DNA from: Siphonodentalium dalli
Taxonomy: Eukaryota; Mollusca; Scaphopoda; Gadilida; Siphonodentaliidae
Assembly: GCA_032622095.1 (NCBI GenBank)
Contig: CP136062.1
Coordinates: 163,178,875-163,242,874, forward strand
Length of the DNA: 64,000 nt
Reading direction: 5' to 3'
Shown one piece after another: positions 58,409 through 64,000 of this stretch (the first letter of the stretch is position 1; the number at the start of each line of letters is the position of its first letter). The notes beneath the pieces were generated by a model, which was given only the letters and a program-made list of their open reading frames with translations, searched no databases and had not been told where the DNA came from. Position numbers and translations under genes: made by a program.

Positions 58409-61400
58409 TGCTTGATGTTTACATTCAAACCAGATATGTTGATGATAACATGAAAAAGCGCAGTTTTCGTCCCTAAATTTTGGAGAAAAATTACTTATAT
58501 TGGCCCGATAACATGAAAATGCAAAATTTTCACTTCTTAATTTCGGAGAAATGACCCAATAGCCATCTAGTGAGGTATGATTTACTCTGCATATCAGATC
58601 ATTCTGTTTGAGCATGTGTGAGTGACTTATATTTACTTTAAAGTAACTGTGTTGGTGAAAACATGAAAAAGCTCAACTTTCTTCACTAAATTTTTGGGGA
58701 TAATGACTGGTGTTGAACCAACATCCAGCTGGTTAGGCTTATAAGACAGCCTTGCTTTTTGCTGTAGAATTCCTCAGACTAGATTCATTTTATGGTGGCT
58801 TGTTTTTGGGTTCTTTATATTGAATTTGAAATCAAATGTGATAATACATGAAAAAACTAAATTTTACAAAGAACCCCAAAATGAACATTATCAAGTGTAA
58901 TTTGAACACCAATCAGATGGTTTATACTAAAAATATTTTTTACAAGAATCATCGCAGAACTTTCAAAATATATCTGATAGGTACATATACATGTATACAA
59001 GGCTACCAGCTCCACTGCTTCAAGAATCAAGATGGTTGGTTACTAGTCAGGTTTAAAAACAAATAATATTTCTGGTAACCCAACTGCCCCTACATGTAAT
59101 TCACACCTCTGCCCCTACTAATTTTAGTATACCCCCCCCCCTGAAAAATAAAATAATATACTAATCACAAAGCTATACTTTCTTGTCACATAATTTTATC
59201 TGTTAAATTAAGTGCCAAACTTTCAAACTTAACATATTTCTTTCACTTTTTACATCTTATACATCCTGATATATACACAATAGACCACATATTTTCTATT
59301 ATATTTGTTGAGCTTGAAATAGTTTTTAGGTCCCGTTATTTTTGGATTAAGCCTGGTTAAATTTTATTGTAATACGACCCTGCCTAACTATGCTTAAAAG
59401 CCATGTCCTGATTGGCCAGTGGCCCGAGTTACCATGGCTCTCTCGTTCCAGTTTTGTGGTACAATTCTACTTTTTCCAATTGTACCACGAAAAAAATCGG
59501 TTTATTCAGATCGCCGCACGCGACTTTTCCCGTTTTTTCTAACTCCGCGCAAACGGGGCATCAACGGAGTACACCCGCACCCGTAACCCTTTGAATTTTG
59601 CTACATCTTGACAATCTTGCGAATTTTCTAGCGATTTGTCGCTTGAAACCAGTTTGGTTGCCAATGAATATGGTCCAAATGATGTTATGGTATATTGATA
59701 TATGTTACGACCAAAGAAAGTTACTTAATAAGTATATTAAATGACAAAATAAATCCATGGGGCCGGGCGCACATTCGTCGATTCGAATCTCGATCATATT
59801 CGTCGATTCGATATTTCGGAATCAAGTTGAAAATGAAAGCGTTTGTTCACCAGTACAGAAGGGGGATAAGATTAGTTTAGTAAACTATATCATTTAGATC
59901 GCTTTGTGTAAGGAAAATGGTCCATAGTCGATGATCATATTCATGTTGTCCCAACAACGTTCAACACAGAAATGACCGCAATTCGTATTTCCTGTACAAT
60001 TTAAATGAAAGGCACGGGCGCCGCTGAAAACACATCGTTTTTTAGCCAATCACAACGATTATTTTCTAGAAATGAATCGGATTACATGGAAAATAAAATC
60101 GGATGTGTACTAATTTTGCAAAATCAATAAAATGAAAATGGTCGGGGGTGCTGGAATAGGGGTGGGCCGGTCACCAGAAACACAGGTCTTTTTTATTTTG
60201 GCCTTATTAAAAAATCAATTATCTGCTAAATATGAACACATTGTGGGCTTACCCCAGTTGTGTCCTGGCCATCTGGAAAGAAACAAGCGAACTACAAAAT
60301 AACTATCCTTTCCAATACATGTCCATACATAATGTGCCATTTATGTTTAGTTAATGTTATAGTCTTGTATTAGAAATGATTCTATCCCAAATTTTCACCC
60401 CCACCCCAATTTTTCTACCTTTGTTACCCAAAAAGAACACTCTTTTAATATCATCTACTGCTTTTGGGCGACAGAAGCATGGACGCTCTTTATAAGTGCC
60501 GAGCAATGGAATATTTTATATAGGCCGACATAAATTTCAAAATGTGTTAAAATTTCCTCTTTTGCCAGTTTTGGCCATTACAACCTCATATTAAAGATGG
60601 GCTATCTCTTCCTAAACACGTTTTATATAGTTTCCGGGCATAAATTAATAAATATGAGTTGAAGACACCTGTCTGCAAATGCTACTATCAATTAATAACT
60701 CAATGCAATCAATTATTCTGCTGACCGCTTTTTATTGATTAGGTCAGAATCAGAATAGGGCAACAATTTGTGACATTGTGTTCGTGTTATGGTCTGTGTG
60801 TTATCGGGGTATGTAACGGGTGACTCAATTGGCAGTTGGCCAATTACCAAACAGGATTTAGTGTAACACAGACGGGCTACATGTATGTAAATAATTATAT
60901 TATATATCTGTTGAATAATGGTCTGGAAACAATTTTGCCCAATATAACTAATAATATACAGTAGATGACAGTAAATTGAGTGAATTTGATGCAGTATTGT
61001 CTACAATTTATTTGATGGCTAATCAAAATAAATTAGCGTACATGCACCTTGGTGGTAAGGATATTATATCTTTAATACTTTATATCATTATATGAAATGG
61101 CAATATTGTTGCAAAAAGCAACATTTGCTGTTACAAAGTGAAATCAGTTTTGCCAAGTCCGATTTCTTCCAGCTATGCAAAAATATTGCCCATAGGCATT
61201 TTTCTCTCAATTCCCAGGGCTGCATATTAACAAGATTTGCCAGAACTGATACTGATAGATTGAACGACAATTTTGATAAATAATTAGATGATATATTAAT
61301 TATTATATATTTTTGCTTTCAAATAAGTTTTATTGAATCTAATTTCTAAACCTGAAACTTAAAGTGAAACCAAATTGTCATTCTGTATCTGTATCTTTGT

Positions 61401-63980
61401 GTCCAAGTCAGGTGGCCAGTAATTTTGCACTGTTTTATTATCGTTTGTCACTTGTAACTTTTGACTTGAAGTTGAACTTTGAAGTTTTGTGAGGCAGAGC
61501 CAGAGGTTGAGCCTCGGCCCTCGAGGCTGGTTGGTCCGTTTAATATTGAGTATGCCAGCTGATCACACTCACACACTGACACAGCCACAGTACAGAATGA
61601 CCAGATCTGTAAAAGCAGATTTGGTGCCAAATGTCAAACTTGGCCCAAAAGGCAAAAGCCTTGAAGTTGAAGACTTGAAATTGAAGTTGAAAAGGCAAAA
61701 CGTGCGAAGACAAAATTCCGCCAATTGCTATTTTCCGGCGATTCATTTTTATTTCTCATATCGGAACGGATTAAAACAGTCAACAGTTGGTTCTTCCTAC
61801 ATCAAGCACAATCTAATGCACACTTCTTGCGAATAATACACAAAACAAGCCATTATAGAATGAGAAAACGTCGAAATGAACACAAATCTGAACTTTTAAA
61901 ACCGGAAGTTCGAAAGCAAGGGGCGATAATTACAGCGAGCCGAAAAAGTTGACCGAAATCTCGGACGGATACTACTGTATGGCCAAATACGTCGACCCTT
62001 AGCTCCAACGTCAACAAAACACCAAAAACAATGAAATTGATGCCGTGTAGTGATGGATGATCACATACATGTATCTACAATTCCAACTTTACAATGACCC
62101 CGACCAATTCATCTGTGTTCATCATTGTTCATTGAAATGTGTGGATATGAGACATTGTCATTATTCGCCATGTTATCGTCAAGTTACCGGCATCACGACA
62201 ATTTGCCAGGAGTACACTGTTATTGGTTGGATGTTCTTATCAAACTATCTTCGGCTGATTCACTGATATTTCATGGAAAATGTGCGACTACATGAGAACA
62301 TTGTCGCCAAGTCATTGCGCACAGTTATATGTTTATTGGATTTGCTGTTGTCTTGAAGGGACCAATCCCAAATACCGATAGCTGTTGTTGATATATACAG
62401 TAGTACAGTACCAGTCAAAAGAAGTGGTGTATTAAGCATGCTATTTTTGCAAGTGGAAACCCTTATAAGCATGTCGCTTGTGATATTATTGCAATATTTT
62501 GCGCTTAATATGGTGACACTTTGCGCTAAAAATTGTGACATTTAAATCAAATATTGCGAGGTTTGTTTCCGCGATTCACTCAAAATGTGACCGCAACAAA
62601 GCGTTCGTAATTGCATGCATTTCTGAAAACACATTCATTTGTTAAATAGAGGTATTCACCAAGTGCTATGCCTGTGTGGATATGCACGCTTGTATCAAGC
62701 CAAGGCGGTGTTCCTGAAATTATTGTGACGAGCCTGAAGGCAAGTCACGATGTGTGTCGGAAACTCCACCGTGGCTTGATACAAGCGCTCAGTTATTTAT
62801 CATATAATTTTTCTTCTAAAAAACTCTTCATTTCCTCCGATTTAATCTTTTATGTTGGTCGTTCGTTATCATTTTAATGTATTAAAGCATAAATTTTTGT
62901 TTCAATTTGAAACAATTATCGACTGGTCAGATATTGAATGTATATTCAATGCATACTAGTATTCTGAGATGAATTATTTTCTTTCAAGATAAAACATTGT
63001 TTATATTGTCTAATTGTTTCAATAGTTAATAAAATTTATGTTGATACCTGTAAGTCATTATTTTCAGTTATTTTAATCTGTAGTTGCGATGTTCAGCTGA
63101 GGCTGCAGGGCTATGGTACCCCCAATAATTAGGCCCAATTAAATGTACTATCTGGATACAGTGATGACTTAGTCGAGCCTTAGTTATTTCTGACTAAGGC
63201 CTAGCTTAGTCATTTCTGACTAAGGCCTTAGTCAGAAATGACTAAGGGCAACCTTAGTCATTTCTGACTAAGCTAAGTTAGTTAGTTTTGAGACGGGGGT
63301 TCTGACTAAGGTAACTTAGTTACTTTTGACTAAGTTTTTTTTTTCAGTGCTCTTTCCAACAATATATAATGCCGATTTCCACCATTTTTGGGGTGTTGGT
63401 GTTTGACCCCACCTGACCTTGACCTTCAAAATGATCAAATCAAGGTCAAGGCCCGGACGAAGTCGGGTCACCTTCTAGTATATATATATATATATATATC
63501 TAATATATATTTTGGGACTTCTGTTTGTTTGTCTGTTTGTTTGTCTGTTAGCTATGGCCAGGAAAACTGCCGGACGGATTTCGACGAAATTTGATACCTA
63601 GGGTTAATTTTGTCCGGGGAGTGTTTTGGATGGGTCAAATCGTGACCCCGACCTGATCTTGACCTTCAAAATGGTCAATTCAAGGTCGAATCGGGTAAAA
63701 CGGACGGATTTCGCTAGGTGTACTTTTGTCCGGGGAGTGTTTTGGACGGGTCAAATCGTGACTCCGACCTGACCTTGACCTTCAAAATGGTCAATTCAAG
63801 GCCAAATCGCGCCTTTCGACGGATTTCGATGTTATTTAGCCCGGATGAAGCCGGGTCACCCTGCTAGTTAAATATATTCTTGCAATATAACATCAGGCGG
63901 GCGACAAAACAATGTCATCCTGATCTAGGACAAATCGGAAGCGGCTAAAAAGGTCAAAGCCCGGACGAAGTCGGGTCACC
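58409..63980 (+). repeat. Macrosatellite unit 6 (5,572 bp)
   Basis: Short form with a poly-C tract of 10 and a private T for G near 60735. Confidence 0.9.
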
Positions 63981-64000
63981 TGCTTGATGTTTACATTCAA
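63981..64000 (+). repeat. Start of macrosatellite unit 7, cut by the window edge
   Basis: The last 20 bases are the unit start TGCTTGATGTTTACATTC and two more bases, so the array continues. Confidence 0.85.

Larger units (their letters stand above)
29813..64000 (+). repeat. Macrosatellite: six ~5.57-kb units plus the start of a seventh
   Basis: Head-to-tail units start at TGCTTGATG at 29813, 36109, 41680, 47255, 52835, 58409 and 63981. Lengths are 6296, 5571, 5575, 5580, 5574 and 5572 bp. Units 2 onward are nearly identical. All their length differences are explained by the poly-C tract (9, 13, 14, 12 and 10 C) and one longer (TA)n in unit 4. Unit 1 differs by a handful of substitutions and keeps a 724-bp segment. 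The array continues beyond the window. No coding gene is supported in the unit; its longest frame is 115 codons with no recognisable domain. Confidence 0.95.

Noticed and set aside
29813-64000. rDNA or histone-type gene cluster as an explanation for the array
   Set aside because: No rRNA-like or histone-like sequence is visible in the unit, and the long units are AT-rich with transposon pieces.

Overview
The window looks like repeat-dominated, AT-rich nuclear DNA of an animal, probably an aquatic invertebrate. Nothing identifies the species. The evidence is the mix of transposon types (Polinton/Maverick-like, piggyBac-like, hAT-like, Mutator-like and Helitron-like), the microsatellites, the many diverged inverted repeats, and the absence of any prokaryotic-style gene packing. 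I found no intact host gene, no tRNA and no rRNA. Almost every recognisable feature is a mobile element, a broken transposon gene or a tandem repeat.

Layout. 0.8-1.9 kb: small TIR elements, including a piggyBac-like MITE with TTAA ends. 2.6-5.4 kb: two diverged, inverted copies of a broken gene of a multicopy invertebrate family with a 'GCDTTS' motif and a tesmin/TSO1-like CXC cysteine cluster. The right copy is split by a 727-bp hAT-like MITE with a perfect 8-bp target duplication. 5.49-12.78 kb: a MITE interrupted by a 6,926-bp, nearly fully palindromic element (5631-12556) with a perfect 6-bp target duplication (CACTTG) and AG...CT ends. This is best read as a foldback derivative of a Polinton/Maverick-type element. 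Its only recognisable gene is a viral-type packaging ATPase (FtsK/HerA/A32-like). The gene is present as two complementary truncated pieces, one per arm, around a 720-bp unique centre. 13-26 kb: more MITEs, a ~326-bp tandem repeat, a Mutator-like MITE with a 9-bp duplication, piggyBac-like and Helitron-like pieces, and long stretches with nothing recognisable. 27.2-28.6 kb: about 1.4 kb filled with variants of the palindrome GCGCTTAAGCGC. 29.8-64 kb: a macrosatellite of six complete units plus the start of a seventh.

The macrosatellite unit is about 5.57 kb. The first unit (29813-36108) is 6,296 bp because it keeps a 724-bp segment that all later units lack, with a 3-bp microhomology at the deletion. 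Later units differ almost only in poly-C length, (TA)n length and isolated single bases. Each unit ends in a truncated Helitron-like 3' terminus, so the array appears to have arisen at a short homology between such an end and the sequence starting unit 1. No protein-coding gene is supported inside the unit.

There is no operon-like cooperation to describe. The biological interest lies in the mobile DNA: a virus-like element collapsed into a giant hairpin, and a recent long-unit tandem amplification.
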